From positions 49,113 to 113,112 of the forward strand of contig DASPZU010000053.1 of assembly GCA_035636095.1 (NCBI GenBank): a stretch of DNA of 64,000 nt. The letters are read 5' to 3'. Position 1 is the stretch's first letter. Each line of letters opens with the position of its first letter. The notes beneath the pieces were generated by a model. It searched no databases and was not told the origin of the DNA. It saw only the letters and a list, made by a program, of their open reading frames with translations. Origin of the DNA: Gp7-AA10 sp035636095 (GTDB lineage Bacteria > Acidobacteriota > Thermoanaerobaculia > Gp7-AA8). Both the position numbers and the translations under genes were made by a program. Below are positions 18,303 through 26,173 of this stretch, one piece after another.

Positions 18303-19173
18303 AGATTTGTTCCAACGAAGGAGTCGCGAGTTCGAACTTTTGAATTCGAATTCGGTTGAGCGAAGCCTCTAGAACTTGCTGGGGATCGGCGCCCTCAGCC
18401 AGGCTAAGTTCGGCGGCGTTGTTGACGATCATCGCCCGCTTGACTTGAGGCAAGGTCTCGAGGAAGGCTCCATCGCCATCGAATTCGATGTGCAGCGTAT
18501 TCTTGCCGTACGACGCGCGGATGAAATCGAGCGGTCCAGAGAGAACAACCTTGCCTTGATGCACCAACACGATGTCGTCGGCCATCCGCTCGGCCTCACC
18601 CATCATGTGCGTCGATAGAAGGATCGTCTTGCCCTCCTCTTTGAGATCGCGCAGCAAGTTGCGGACGAGAACCATGTTGACGGGATCGAGGCCGGATTGC
18701 GGTTCGTCAAGGACGATCAGATCCGGGTCATGCAGCAGCGCGCCGATAAGCTGCACTTTCTGCTGATTGCCTTTCGAGAGCTCCTCTACCTTCGCATTTC
18801 GCTTTTCAGTGAGCTCAAATTTCTCGAGCCAGCGATCGACCGCACGAACGACCTCAGGACCACGTCGATTCTTGATCTCAGCGAGAAAGAGCAGCTGCTC
18901 GACCAGCTTCATCTGACGATAGAGGCCGCGCTCTTCCGGCAAATAACCAATGCGATCCTGCGGGTTGCGGCCGTGTCCGTCAGGCCATTCGATCGAACCG
19001 GAATCGGGGTAGAAGATCCCGGTGATCATCCGGATGGTGGTGGTTTTGCCGGCGCCGTTGCGGCCGAGGAGGCCGGTGATCGTCCCTTTTCGGACAGAAA
19101 AGGAAACGCCGTCCACTGCTCGGACGGCGCCAAATGTCTTAACGATCTCGCGAACTGAAAGAACTTCCGTCAT
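18259..19173 (-). CDS. ABC transporter ATP-binding protein (NatA-like)
   Basis: 304 residues. Walker A is GRNGAGKTTT, the signature motif is the divergent LSKGNQQK, Walker B is LIVLDEPQSGLD, and the H-loop is STHMM. A C-terminal extension of about 80 residues (after VLSGPLDFIR) is typical of DUF4162-type NatA ATPases. It should pair with the permease at 15246-16550. It lies 58 bp downstream of the small secreted-peptide gene on the same strand, so it may be transcribed from the second sigma/TPR operon. Confidence 0.92.
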   Translation of the reverse strand: MTEVLSVREIVKTFGAVRAVDGVSFSVRKGTITGLLGRNGAGKTTTIRMITGIFYPDSGSIEWPDGHGRNPQDRIGYLPEERGLYRQMKLVEQLLFLAEIKNRRGPEVVRAVDRWLEKFELTEKRNAKVEELSKGNQQKVQLIGALLHDPDLIVLDEPQSGLDPVNMVLVRNLLRDLKEEGKTILLSTHMMGEAERMADDIVLVHQGKVVLSGPLDFIRASYGKNTLHIEFDGDGAFLETLPQVKRAMIVNNAAELSLAEGADPQQVLEASLNRIRIQKFELATPSLEQIFIEKVGAETLEPVH

Positions 19174-19231
19174 CCGCCGCCTTCTCTAGCGAAAGTGCGG
19201 CGTATTGTATTCGGAGAGTGAAACGGAGTGC

Positions 19232-19417
19232 CTATTTAGGGACGGCGCCTTCAATCAAATCGAGTACTTCCACGATCTGTTTGAAGATGCGGCTGATAGT
19301 TTGCTCGATTCCGCCGATCGGCGAATCGTCGCGGCGGGGCGCTGCAAACGCTGGCGCCGTCGCCATAAAGGTGACGAAAACGAGCGCTGCAACCCTAGCC
19401 GAGAGAGAACGACGCAT
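19232..19417 (-). CDS. Small secreted peptide (61 aa), unknown function
   Basis: A clear signal peptide (MRRSLSARVAALVFVTFMAT then APAFA) is followed by a mature region of about 36 residues, predicted as one amphipathic helix (IEQTISRIFKQIVEVLDLIE). A strong Shine-Dalgarno GGAGGG sits 3-4 nt before the ATG, which supports a real gene despite its size. It lies between the TPR/anti-sigma-like gene and the ABC ATPase on the same strand. I do not recognise the family. Its position suggests a peptide signal, effector or exporter cargo, but nothing in the sequence proves this. Confidence 0.65.
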   Translation of the reverse strand: MRRSLSARVAALVFVTFMATAPAFAAPRRDDSPIGGIEQTISRIFKQIVEVLDLIEGAVPK

Positions 19418-19474
19418 ACACCCTCCTTATGGCTCGCGAGAGAGGGCCCTGCTTTGCAAGGGCACCCTTAGCCT

Positions 19475-19485
19475 AGGAGTGACGG
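19475..19485 (-). promoter_or_regulatory. Shared 11-mer in the leader of the small secreted-peptide gene
   Basis: On the minus strand this reads CCGTCACTCCT, preceded by GGAAATGTCTTGCG. The surrounding 130-bp spacer (19418-19547) also holds a CTGACA hexamer. The spacer probably contains the promoter for the peptide and ABC ATPase genes. The ECF-like interpretation (GGAAAT as -35) is tentative. Confidence 0.25.
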
Positions 19486-19547
19486 CGCAAGACATTTCCC
19501 TACCCTAAAAAGTGATCCGGGTCACAAAATTGTCAGAACCCGGGGGC

Positions 19548-20879
19548 TTAGGCGGAAAAAGCGAAGAGCAGATTGGGCTGTTTCGGCAGGATCTTGAAGA
19601 AGTTCCTGACGTGGTCGATCTTGGCGGAGTTGAGTGTGCCTTTGTCGGCAGCTTCGCGGAGATATGCGAGGGCGGTCATCGCGGCCTGGCTATACGCTAG
19701 TCCCGCCTTCTCGAAGTACTCCATCGCGGAGCCGCAAAGGTGTGCGACTTGTGCTGGACGCTGGAGTACAAGGAGGGCATCCGCAGCGTGCAGCGAAGCC
19801 GTTGCGACGTCCTCTGACATGCCGAGTTCTTGGAATTCTGCCCGAACTTGAGTCAGCAAAACGAGCGACTCTTCGAACCGACCCTCGTCGAAAAGCACGC
19901 GCGCGATACCCCAGCGAGCGGTCGCGCGTCTGGAGACCAAGGCTAGCCTATCGAACGCGATGATCGCTTGAGCGTAACTCCTCTTCGCTTCCGAAAAGAG
20001 CGCAAGTTCCCGGTAACACAGGCCGGCGTTGATTAACGCGCATGCACGTGATTCTTCGTCAAGTGTTGCATCCGCCGCAACTCGGACGTGGATCCTTAAC
20101 GCCTCCGAGAATCTGCGCATCGCAACGAGCACTAGCCCTTCGGTGGAATCAGCGACAGCAACACGTTTCTTATCCCCATACGCCTCAAATACGGGCCGCG
20201 CCTCTCGAATGATCGAAAGTGCCTCGGCGAATCTCTCAAGCTCGCGGTAGATCAAAGCTCGATACATTCCGGCTCGGGCATGGTCGTAATCCGAAACTGC
20301 GCACGCCGCGAGACATTCGTCGGTACGATCAAGCGCCGCAAGCGACTCTGGGAAGGCGCCGATATACATCAATGCATATCCGCGCTCGCGCCACGCCAGC
20401 GCTCGCAACTTCATGATCGTGTCGAACGGATAGCGTTCCGCTTCGACTGACTCGGCTACTTCGACCGCCAACGCTGAAATCTCGGCAGCAAGCTTCGGAT
20501 CCGAGAAATTCTTGTCGTCGACGACCTTCAACAGCCGCCGCACCACCCCTGCCGTCCGCCACTGCGGATTCTTTTCCAGCAGTGCCGAGCGCTCTTCGGG
20601 CGAGGCTGACAGTAGCTTCGCCACGATCAGGCCGGCGGCGGCGTCCTCGGCCTTCGCGCGCCCGGCGAAGGCGCGCAGCATGTTGGTCGTCTTGGTCGAC
20701 GGCGTCTCGGAGAGTGGACGCTCGTCCCACACGCTGCCGTCACGCAGCGCGCCGGTCAGATCACGGAGCGACTCGAGTGTGCCCGCGCACGTGTCGCAGC
20801 TCTGGGCGTGCGAGTCGCGCTCCGCTTCTTCCAGCAGGCCGATGAGCACTTCTTCGTCGTAGTGCTGTTCGATGATCAT
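19548..20879 (-). CDS. TPR protein with N-terminal zinc-finger anti-sigma-like motif
   Basis: 443 residues. Near the N-terminus, HAQSCDTC gives the HxxxCxxC pattern of zinc-binding anti-sigma domains. A module ending in WRTAGVVRRL is shared with the TPR gene at 17112. Residues about 140-430 are TPR-like (FPESLAALDRTDECLAA, FSEALRIHVRV, LFSEAKRSYAQAIIAF). It overlaps the sigma gene upstream by 4 bp. Codon use and GC content change after about nt 20480, at almost the same point of the protein as in its paralogue. The most economical reading is that the N-terminus binds the co-encoded sigma factor while the TPR array senses something. No membrane span is visible. Confidence 0.8.
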   Translation of the reverse strand: MIIEQHYDEEVLIGLLEEAERDSHAQSCDTCAGTLESLRDLTGALRDGSVWDERPLSETPSTKTTNMLRAFAGRAKAEDAAAGLIVAKLLSASPEERSALLEKNPQWRTAGVVRRLLKVVDDKNFSDPKLAAEISALAVEVAESVEAERYPFDTIMKLRALAWRERGYALMYIGAFPESLAALDRTDECLAACAVSDYDHARAGMYRALIYRELERFAEALSIIREARPVFEAYGDKKRVAVADSTEGLVLVAMRRFSEALRIHVRVAADATLDEESRACALINAGLCYRELALFSEAKRSYAQAIIAFDRLALVSRRATARWGIARVLFDEGRFEESLVLLTQVRAEFQELGMSEDVATASLHAADALLVLQRPAQVAHLCGSAMEYFEKAGLAYSQAAMTALAYLREAADKGTLNSAKIDHVRNFFKILPKQPNLLFAFSA

Positions 20880-21448
20880 GACGGCCGCTTCACCGATGTG
20901 ATGCTGAAATAGATTTCACGAACGCGCTTCAGACAATTGTGGATCAACTTCTCGGCGTATCGGTTGGTGGTGTCGAGCTCGCGCGCGACATCCATCGCCG
21001 ACCGCCCTTCGAAATAGTGCAGATACAAAGTCTCGCGGCATCGCGGCTGCAGATACTTCAGCGCCTGCCGCAGCGTGAGCATGACCGCGAATCGGTCCGC
21101 CAGCCCATGCGTCATCGGATCGCTGTGATCGTGAATGTCTTCGGGCAGCGATTCGGTGCGCGCCTGCGTCCGCCAGTAATGACGCGAGGCGTTGCACATT
21201 GCCGCGACCAGCCACGCCTTGGTGTTCTCCACCTTCGCCTCGCTCTGCATGTAGGCGAGGAAAACTTCCTGCATGAGATTTTCGCCGTCCGGTTCCGGAA
21301 CGCGGAACTTGCGACACGCAACGTGCATTAATAGATCGCGATACTGCTCGTAGAGCACCCCCACGTCCGGAGTCTGCGTGAGGACAGAACCCTCCAACAC
21401 AACCTCCGGAACGCCCGGGTTGACTTCGAGAACGTTCGGATCGGACAC
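20876..21448 (-). CDS. RNA polymerase sigma factor (sigma-70 family, ECF-like), paired with zinc-finger TPR protein
   Basis: 190 residues. Region 2 shows QEVFLAYMQ and AWLVAAMCNASRHYWR. Region 4 shows LYLHYFEGRSAMDVARELD followed by YAEKLIHNCLKRVREIY. It is clearly paralogous to the sigma factor at 16588-17115. The start is a GTG at 21448; a CATAAT hexamer ends 8 nt upstream, so the transcript may be leaderless. The first 35 residues have no sigma similarity and could indicate a later start, such as the ATG at residue 41. Confidence 0.87.
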   Translation of the reverse strand: MSDPNVLEVNPGVPEVVLEGSVLTQTPDVGVLYEQYRDLLMHVACRKFRVPEPDGENLMQEVFLAYMQSEAKVENTKAWLVAAMCNASRHYWRTQARTESLPEDIHDHSDPMTHGLADRFAVMLTLRQALKYLQPRCRETLYLHYFEGRSAMDVARELDTTNRYAEKLIHNCLKRVREIYFSITSVKRPS

Positions 21449-21551
21449 GTGCGTTAATTATGGATCTGGCTCCCGCACCATATCATGAAAAATGCAAGAA
21501 GGCGAAAATCCTTCATAACCGCCTTCGGGACGGATATGCTCGCCCACCTTT

Positions 21552-22952
21552 ATGGATGCACGGCAGCTTTCCGCCTCCATTGATGATGTCTGGAGCGGCT
21601 CGGCCCTCCCGACCCTCGAGCGCTACATCCGCATCCCGAATCAGAGCCCGTTTTTCGATCCCGATTGGAAGCGTAACGGCTTCATGCATCAGGCAGTTAC
21701 GCTCGCACGCGAATGGGTCGAGCGACAGGGCCTCCGGGCCGAGGTCCACGAGATCGAGGGGCGGACGCCGCTGCTCTTCATCGACGTCGAGGGCGATCCG
21801 TCGTCCACGATCCTGATGTACGGCCACCTCGACAAGCAGCCGGCCATGACCGGGTGGGAGTCGGGGCTGGGACCGTGGACGCCCGTACGCCGCGACGGCA
21901 AGTTGTATGGACGCGGCGGCGCGGATGACGGTTACGCAGTATTCGCTGCCGTTTCCGCGGTCCGTTCGGTGCAACAGCAGAAAGCGAAGCACTCGCGCAT
22001 CGTCATCATCATTGAATGTTGCGAAGAGAGCGGCTCACCCGATCTGCCGGCCTACATCGATCTGCTCAGCAAGCGGATCGGCACGCCGAGTCTGGTGATC
22101 TGCCTCGACAGCGGCTGCGGAAACTACGATCAGCTGTGGATGACGACGTCGCTGCGCGGATCGATCATCGGCAATCTCATCGTCGAAGTTCTCACCGAAG
22201 GCGTGCATTCCGGCGACGGCAGCGGCATCGTTCCGTCGAGTTTTCGAATTCTGCGAATTCTTCTCGATCGACTCGAAGATTCGAAAACCGGTCGCATCCT
22301 CCCCGATTGGCTGAACAACGAGATTCCGAAGCATCGCCTCGATCAAGCGCGGGCGACCGCCAAAGTTTTGGGCAACGACATCGATGACAATTTCCCGTGG
22401 GTGGCGGGGATGAAGCCGATGAGCGACGATCCGATCGAGCTGTTGCTGAATCGGACCTGGCGCCCGACTCTTTCGATCACCGGCCAGGCGGGCCTGCCCG
22501 ATCTCGTTCAAGGCGGCAATGTCCTTCGCCCGATGACGGCGCTCAAATTGTCGATCCGACTTCCCCCCACGCTCGACGCCACCAACATCGATCGCAAATT
22601 AAAGACGCTGCTTGAATCGGATCCGCCGTACGGCGCTCGCGTGAAGCTGGAGTGCGAAAAAGGTGCAACCGGATGGCAGACTCCCAAAAGCGAGCCGTGG
22701 CTCGAGGCGGCGGTCGAACGCGCATCGCAAACAGTTTTCGGAAAGCCGGCCGTCACCTGGGGCGAAGGGGGATCGATTCCCTTCATGGGCATGCTCGGCG
22801 AGCGCTACCCCAAGGCGCAGTTCGTGGTCACCGGCGTCCTCGGACCGCACAGCAACGCGCACGGGCCGAACGAATTTCTGCACATCGATTACGCGAAGAA
22901 GATCACCGCCTGCGTCGCCGAAATCATCGCGGCGGAAAAAAATCACGCGTGA
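21552..22952 (+). CDS. M20 family dipeptidase
   Basis: 466 residues. The metal-site signature MYGHLDKQPAM (about residue 93), LYGRGGADDGYA with the bridging aspartate, and EESGSPD with the catalytic Glu pair identify the carnosinase/dipeptidase branch of M20. The dimerisation lid lies at about 210-360, and HSNAHGPNEFLHI near the C-terminus supplies the last metal histidine. No signal peptide is seen, so it is probably cytoplasmic, hydrolysing dipeptides. A TATGCT hexamer ends 11 nt before the ATG. The gene is divergent from the sigma/TPR operon and overlaps the DUF1684 gene by 10 bp at its 3' end. Confidence 0.92.
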   Translation: MDARQLSASIDDVWSGSALPTLERYIRIPNQSPFFDPDWKRNGFMHQAVTLAREWVERQGLRAEVHEIEGRTPLLFIDVEGDPSSTILMYGHLDKQPAMTGWESGLGPWTPVRRDGKLYGRGGADDGYAVFAAVSAVRSVQQQKAKHSRIVIIIECCEESGSPDLPAYIDLLSKRIGTPSLVICLDSGCGNYDQLWMTTSLRGSIIGNLIVEVLTEGVHSGDGSGIVPSSFRILRILLDRLEDSKTGRILPDWLNNEIPKHRLDQARATAKVLGNDIDDNFPWVAGMKPMSDDPIELLLNRTWRPTLSITGQAGLPDLVQGGNVLRPMTALKLSIRLPPTLDATNIDRKLKTLLESDPPYGARVKLECEKGATGWQTPKSEPWLEAAVERASQTVFGKPAVTWGEGGSIPFMGMLGERYPKAQFVVTGVLGPHSNAHGPNEFLHIDYAKKITACVAEIIAAEKNHA

Positions 22953-23740
22953 CCGGCGTACTTTTTCTCCCCTGCCTCGACGCGAATCGGTAGCCGGTTC
23001 TGCGGCGGCGGAAGCGGGCAGGTCGCATAAGGGGTGAAGACGCAGGGCGGGTTATACGACTTGTTGAAGTCGACCACCGTATTGCCATTCGCATCGGGCG
23101 GATGCGCGTACAGATAGCGGGCCGCGCCGTAAGTTTCCCTTCCGCTGGTGGCATCCTTGAAGATGATGAACAGGTCGGTCTCGCCCTGCTCCAGAATCGG
23201 ATCGATTTGGTAGGGCCTCCCGTTGAGCTTGAAAACCAGCGCGCCCGGCGACGTCTCGTCGCTGGTCATGCCGAGGACGTTGGTGATCGCGATTTTCCTG
23301 GGGGGTTTGTAGGGCTCGAAGTGCGCCGTGACGCGGAAGGCGGGACTGAACGCAAAGTAGTCGAGGCCTTTGAAATTCTTTCTGGCCTCGCTCTTCGTGT
23401 CTTTCGCGCGAATGCCGAATCGATCGCCTTTCACGTCGCCCCGCTTGATGACCTGATACGACAGGGTTCCGGAGCGAATGATGGTCGGTCCCTTCGGGTC
23501 AGTGTCATCGCGCAACGGCGTTCCCGGGAGCAGTGTGACGTGGCCGTTTTTCAACACGAACTGGGCACGGAGCGGCGGAATGTTGTTTGTTCCTTCGTGA
23601 AGCCAGTAGAGTCCGACCAGCGTCAGCCAGCCGTCTTCGCTCAACAGGCGGGCGCGACGCTGCGTGCGCCATTGATCCCATTCCGCTGTCGGTTGTGAAA
23701 TGGCTGCCAGGAGGACGAGTGCGATCGCGCGGACCATCAT
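22943..23740 (-). CDS. DUF1684 domain protein, exported
   Basis: 265 residues with an N-terminal signal (MMVRAIALVLLAAISQ). The body follows the DUF1684 pattern: W(R)xxRxxxLxxxDGWLTLVGLYWL at the start, GRETYGAARYLYA, and DFNKSYNPPCVFTPYATCPLPPPQNRL near the end with its conserved cysteines. The family has no established biochemical role. The ATG at 23740 is preceded at 5 nt by TATGCT, a weak -10-like hexamer. Confidence 0.85.
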   Translation of the reverse strand: MMVRAIALVLLAAISQPTAEWDQWRTQRRARLLSEDGWLTLVGLYWLHEGTNNIPPLRAQFVLKNGHVTLLPGTPLRDDTDPKGPTIIRSGTLSYQVIKRGDVKGDRFGIRAKDTKSEARKNFKGLDYFAFSPAFRVTAHFEPYKPPRKIAITNVLGMTSDETSPGALVFKLNGRPYQIDPILEQGETDLFIIFKDATSGRETYGAARYLYAHPPDANGNTVVDFNKSYNPPCVFTPYATCPLPPPQNRLPIRVEAGEKKYAGHA

Positions 23741-23797
23741 CGGTTAGCATAACTGCTGCCGTGGTTTCCAACTGTCGCGGAGCAGTGTCCAACTTGT

Positions 23798-24397
23798 GTG
23801 GAGAAGGTTGCGCCATTTGCTGCTCCGGCGGCGGAGCATGAGGTGCTGGCGCCCTGGAACGAAGAAGGCCGGCTCCTGGCCGCCGCACGCGGTGGAGATC
23901 GAAGCGCCGCGGAAGAGCTCGTCGAACGGACATACTCCGCGGTCTATGCATCGTTGTATCGGTTGTGCAGCGACGGCGACCTGGCCGCCGATCTGACGCA
24001 GGAGACGTATCGGAAAGCATGGGAGGCCCTGGACGGGTTCGACGGCCGGTCACAATTTTTCACATGGCTCTATCGCATCGCATACACGACGTTTTTGAAT
24101 CACATCCGGCGGCCGCGGCGGATCACCTCGCTGGACGAAGCGGGATCGCCGGAGATGCCGGACGATTCGCCGACCGCCGATCAGATGATCAGCGAGCGCG
24201 AAGAAGGCCAACGGTTGCGGGCAGCGGTCATGACCCTTCCAGAAGATTTGCGATTCACGGTGGCCGCTCACTTCTGGGGCGGCCTGCCAGTGAAGGAAAT
24301 CGCGCGCATCGAGAACATCACCGGCGTGGCGGTGCGCAAGCGATTGCACAAGGCGTTTTCCATCCTAGAGGCAGCGCTGGATGAGGAAAAACGATGA
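23798..24397 (+). CDS. ECF sigma factor (RpoE/SigW type)
   Basis: 199 residues. Region 2 (residues about 30-100) includes DLTQETYRKAWEALDGFDG and FFTWLYRIAYTTFLNHIRR. Region 4 (about 135-190) includes LPEDLRFTVAAHFWGGLPVKEIA. Both motifs are canonical for ECF factors. A GTG at 23798 is the first usable start; a later GTG at 23842 is possible. It overlaps the next gene by 4 bp, the usual arrangement with a cognate anti-sigma factor. Confidence 0.9.
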   Translation: MEKVAPFAAPAAEHEVLAPWNEEGRLLAAARGGDRSAAEELVERTYSAVYASLYRLCSDGDLAADLTQETYRKAWEALDGFDGRSQFFTWLYRIAYTTFLNHIRRPRRITSLDEAGSPEMPDDSPTADQMISEREEGQRLRAAVMTLPEDLRFTVAAHFWGGLPVKEIARIENITGVAVRKRLHKAFSILEAALDEEKR

Positions 24398-25197
24398 ACG
24401 CGAACAGAAAAGCTGATCTGCAGCGGAAGTTGACGCTGGCTCCGGTGCCGAAGCCACCGGCCGGATTGGCGGAGCGCATCAAACGGGAGATCCCGAAAGA
24501 GCTGCGATTCAACGCCGAGAAGGAGCGCGAGAGATTGTCGAAAGCAGTGGCCTTCAACCTTCGAGTAGCGGCCTCCATCCTAATCCTGGTCTCCTCCGCC
24601 TACCTCGGACTCCAACTCTTGTCGCGACTCGAACAAAACCCGCCCGCCGCGCAAGAGCCAGCCAGGATTCCCGCGGCCTACCGGGCACAGCCCCAGGCTG
24701 TTCCGAAACCTGCGCTAGCAAAGGGAAAGGAAGAGGCCGGACGACGTCTCGACGTTGCTCCCGCCGCGCCTCTGATGCGCGAGAAGCAGGCCGCGAAGCG
24801 CGACCGTCCTGAAACGCCGGCTCTCCCCCCCGCCACCGCATCCGCCCCCGAGCCTCCCCCGCCGCAGCCGGTCATGGCGGAAAGTCGCAATGCCGTCGCG
24901 GCAGTGGCGATGGATCGCGTGGAACAGAAATCAGCGCTGGTCGAGGACAACGAAGTGATCACGACCTCGCCGGTGAGCGGCAAGGAGATGCGTTACTCGG
25001 CGAACAAGAACAGCACCGTGGTGCTGAACAAGAAGCTGCAGGACGCGAAATTGACGCCGTGGGCAAAGGTTCCGCCCGCGGCCAAGTTGAAGATCCTCCA
25101 GTCGGAATTGGCAGCCGGCGCCGACAAGGCCGCCGTGGCACGCGTCGCGCGTGAAGCGGGACTCAACGCCTTCGCAGATTCAATCAAAACGCACTAG
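24394..25197 (+). CDS. Single-pass membrane protein, putative anti-sigma partner
   Basis: 267 residues. A charged N-terminal cytoplasmic part of about 50 residues includes LAERIKREIPKELRF. One TM segment follows (AASILILVSSAYLGLQLL, about residues 54-71), then a long Ala/Pro-rich periplasmic linker and a conserved-looking C-terminal segment (KLTPWAKVPPAAKLKILQSE). No zinc-finger HxxxCxxC is present. The coupling to the ECF sigma gene and the topology suggest an anti-sigma factor; no domain confirms it. Confidence 0.65.
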   Translation: MNANRKADLQRKLTLAPVPKPPAGLAERIKREIPKELRFNAEKERERLSKAVAFNLRVAASILILVSSAYLGLQLLSRLEQNPPAAQEPARIPAAYRAQPQAVPKPALAKGKEEAGRRLDVAPAAPLMREKQAAKRDRPETPALPPATASAPEPPPPQPVMAESRNAVAAVAMDRVEQKSALVEDNEVITTSPVSGKEMRYSANKNSTVVLNKKLQDAKLTPWAKVPPAAKLKILQSELAAGADKAAVARVAREAGLNAFADSIKTH

Positions 25198-25451
25198 CGT
25201 TTCTTGCCGCCCCCGAATCTTCGGACGGACGAGAAATGGACGTCGAAGTAATTCGCGGCCGCGCGAAGCGCGCGCGTCACGATCCAGGTGTCCTTCGAGG
25301 GAATGCCCTCCAAACCGGCCCGCATTTGAGCCGGCAACTTCGTACGACAGCGGCGGCACAGCGCGTTGCCGATTGTTTTGTCGAAGTTGCAGCGCGGGCA
25401 GCGCGGGCGTCTGGCTAGGCTCTTGAGCTGTTCCTTGGTCATGGCACCCAT
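25194..25451 (-). CDS. Small zinc-ribbon protein, unknown function
   Basis: 85 residues with two CxxC knuckles (CPRC at about residue 18 and CRRC at about 32), so probably a zinc ribbon. A basic tail ends in GGGKKR. The start is ATG 25451 or 25442; both follow a purine-rich tract. The 3' end overlaps the convergent anti-sigma-like gene by 4 bp. A DNA- or RNA-binding role is possible but only suggested by the zinc ribbon and positive charge. Confidence 0.65.
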   Translation of the reverse strand: MGAMTKEQLKSLARRPRCPRCNFDKTIGNALCRRCRTKLPAQMRAGLEGIPSKDTWIVTRALRAAANYFDVHFSSVRRFGGGKKR

Positions 25452-25474
25452 CCCTTCCCCCCTGCGCCTCCTTA

Positions 25475-25482
25475 ATTATAAT
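25475..25482. promoter_or_regulatory. Overlapping bidirectional -10 elements (TATAAT on both strands)
   Basis: The sequence ATTATAAT contains TATAAT on the plus strand (25477-25482) and on the minus strand (25480-25475). The dienelactone hydrolase ATG lies 13 nt downstream on the plus strand and the zinc-ribbon ATG 23 nt downstream on the minus strand. No clear -35 hexamer accompanies either. Confidence 0.4.
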
Positions 25483-25495
25483 CCGCGCGTAAACC

Positions 25496-26173
25496 ATGGG
25501 TCAGCGCGTCGAGTTTCCATCTAACGCACATACGTGCCAGGGGTATTTCGCCGGAAAAGGGCCGGCGGTCGTTGTCATTCAAGAATATTGGGGACTGGTT
25601 CCGCACATTCAGGACGTCGTCGACAGATTTGCCAAGGAAAACTTTTCTGCGATCGCGCCCGATCTGTACCACGGCAAGACGGCGAAGTCGCCGGACGAGG
25701 CCGGGAAAATGCTGATGGAGTTCGATTCCGACCGCGCCGAGCGCGAGATCGCCGGCGCGGGCGAGTGGCTCGTCAAGCAACCGACATGCACCTCGAAAAC
25801 ATACGGCGTGGTCGGATTCTGCATGGGCGGCGCGCTGGCGCAGTACACCGGGACGGAAGAAGGCGCGAAAGTCGGTGCAGTCGTCAGCTTCTACGGCGGA
25901 TTCCAAAAAGTGCAGATGGACTGGAACAATCTTCGTGCGCCGATCCTGCTGATCTACGGTGAGAAAGATCAGGGCGTTCCGCCGGAGCAGGGACGACAAC
26001 TCGAGCAGCAACTGAAAAAGTCAGGCAAGAACGTGCAGCTGGTCGTCTATCCCGGCGCGAGTCATGCTTTTTTCAACGACGCGCGCAAAGAGGTCTACAA
26101 GCCGGATGCGGCCGCAGACGCGTGGCGACGGACGATCGATCTGTTTCGCAGCGCCCTCACTCCTTCTCGATGA
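25496..26173 (+). CDS. Dienelactone hydrolase family protein
   Basis: 225 residues of the alpha/beta-hydrolase fold. The nucleophile is a cysteine in GFCMGG (C109), as in dienelactone hydrolases, with acid D158 (GEKDQGVPPE) and H190 (ASHAFFNDARKE) completing the triad. Early VVIQEYWGL is also typical. There is no signal peptide, so it is cytoplasmic. Substrates of the wider family are lactones and esters; the specific one is unknown. The gene converges on the MFS gene with a 17-bp overlap. Confidence 0.92.
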   Translation: MGQRVEFPSNAHTCQGYFAGKGPAVVVIQEYWGLVPHIQDVVDRFAKENFSAIAPDLYHGKTAKSPDEAGKMLMEFDSDRAEREIAGAGEWLVKQPTCTSKTYGVVGFCMGGALAQYTGTEEGAKVGAVVSFYGGFQKVQMDWNNLRAPILLIYGEKDQGVPPEQGRQLEQQLKKSGKNVQLVVYPGASHAFFNDARKEVYKPDAAADAWRRTIDLFRSALTPSR

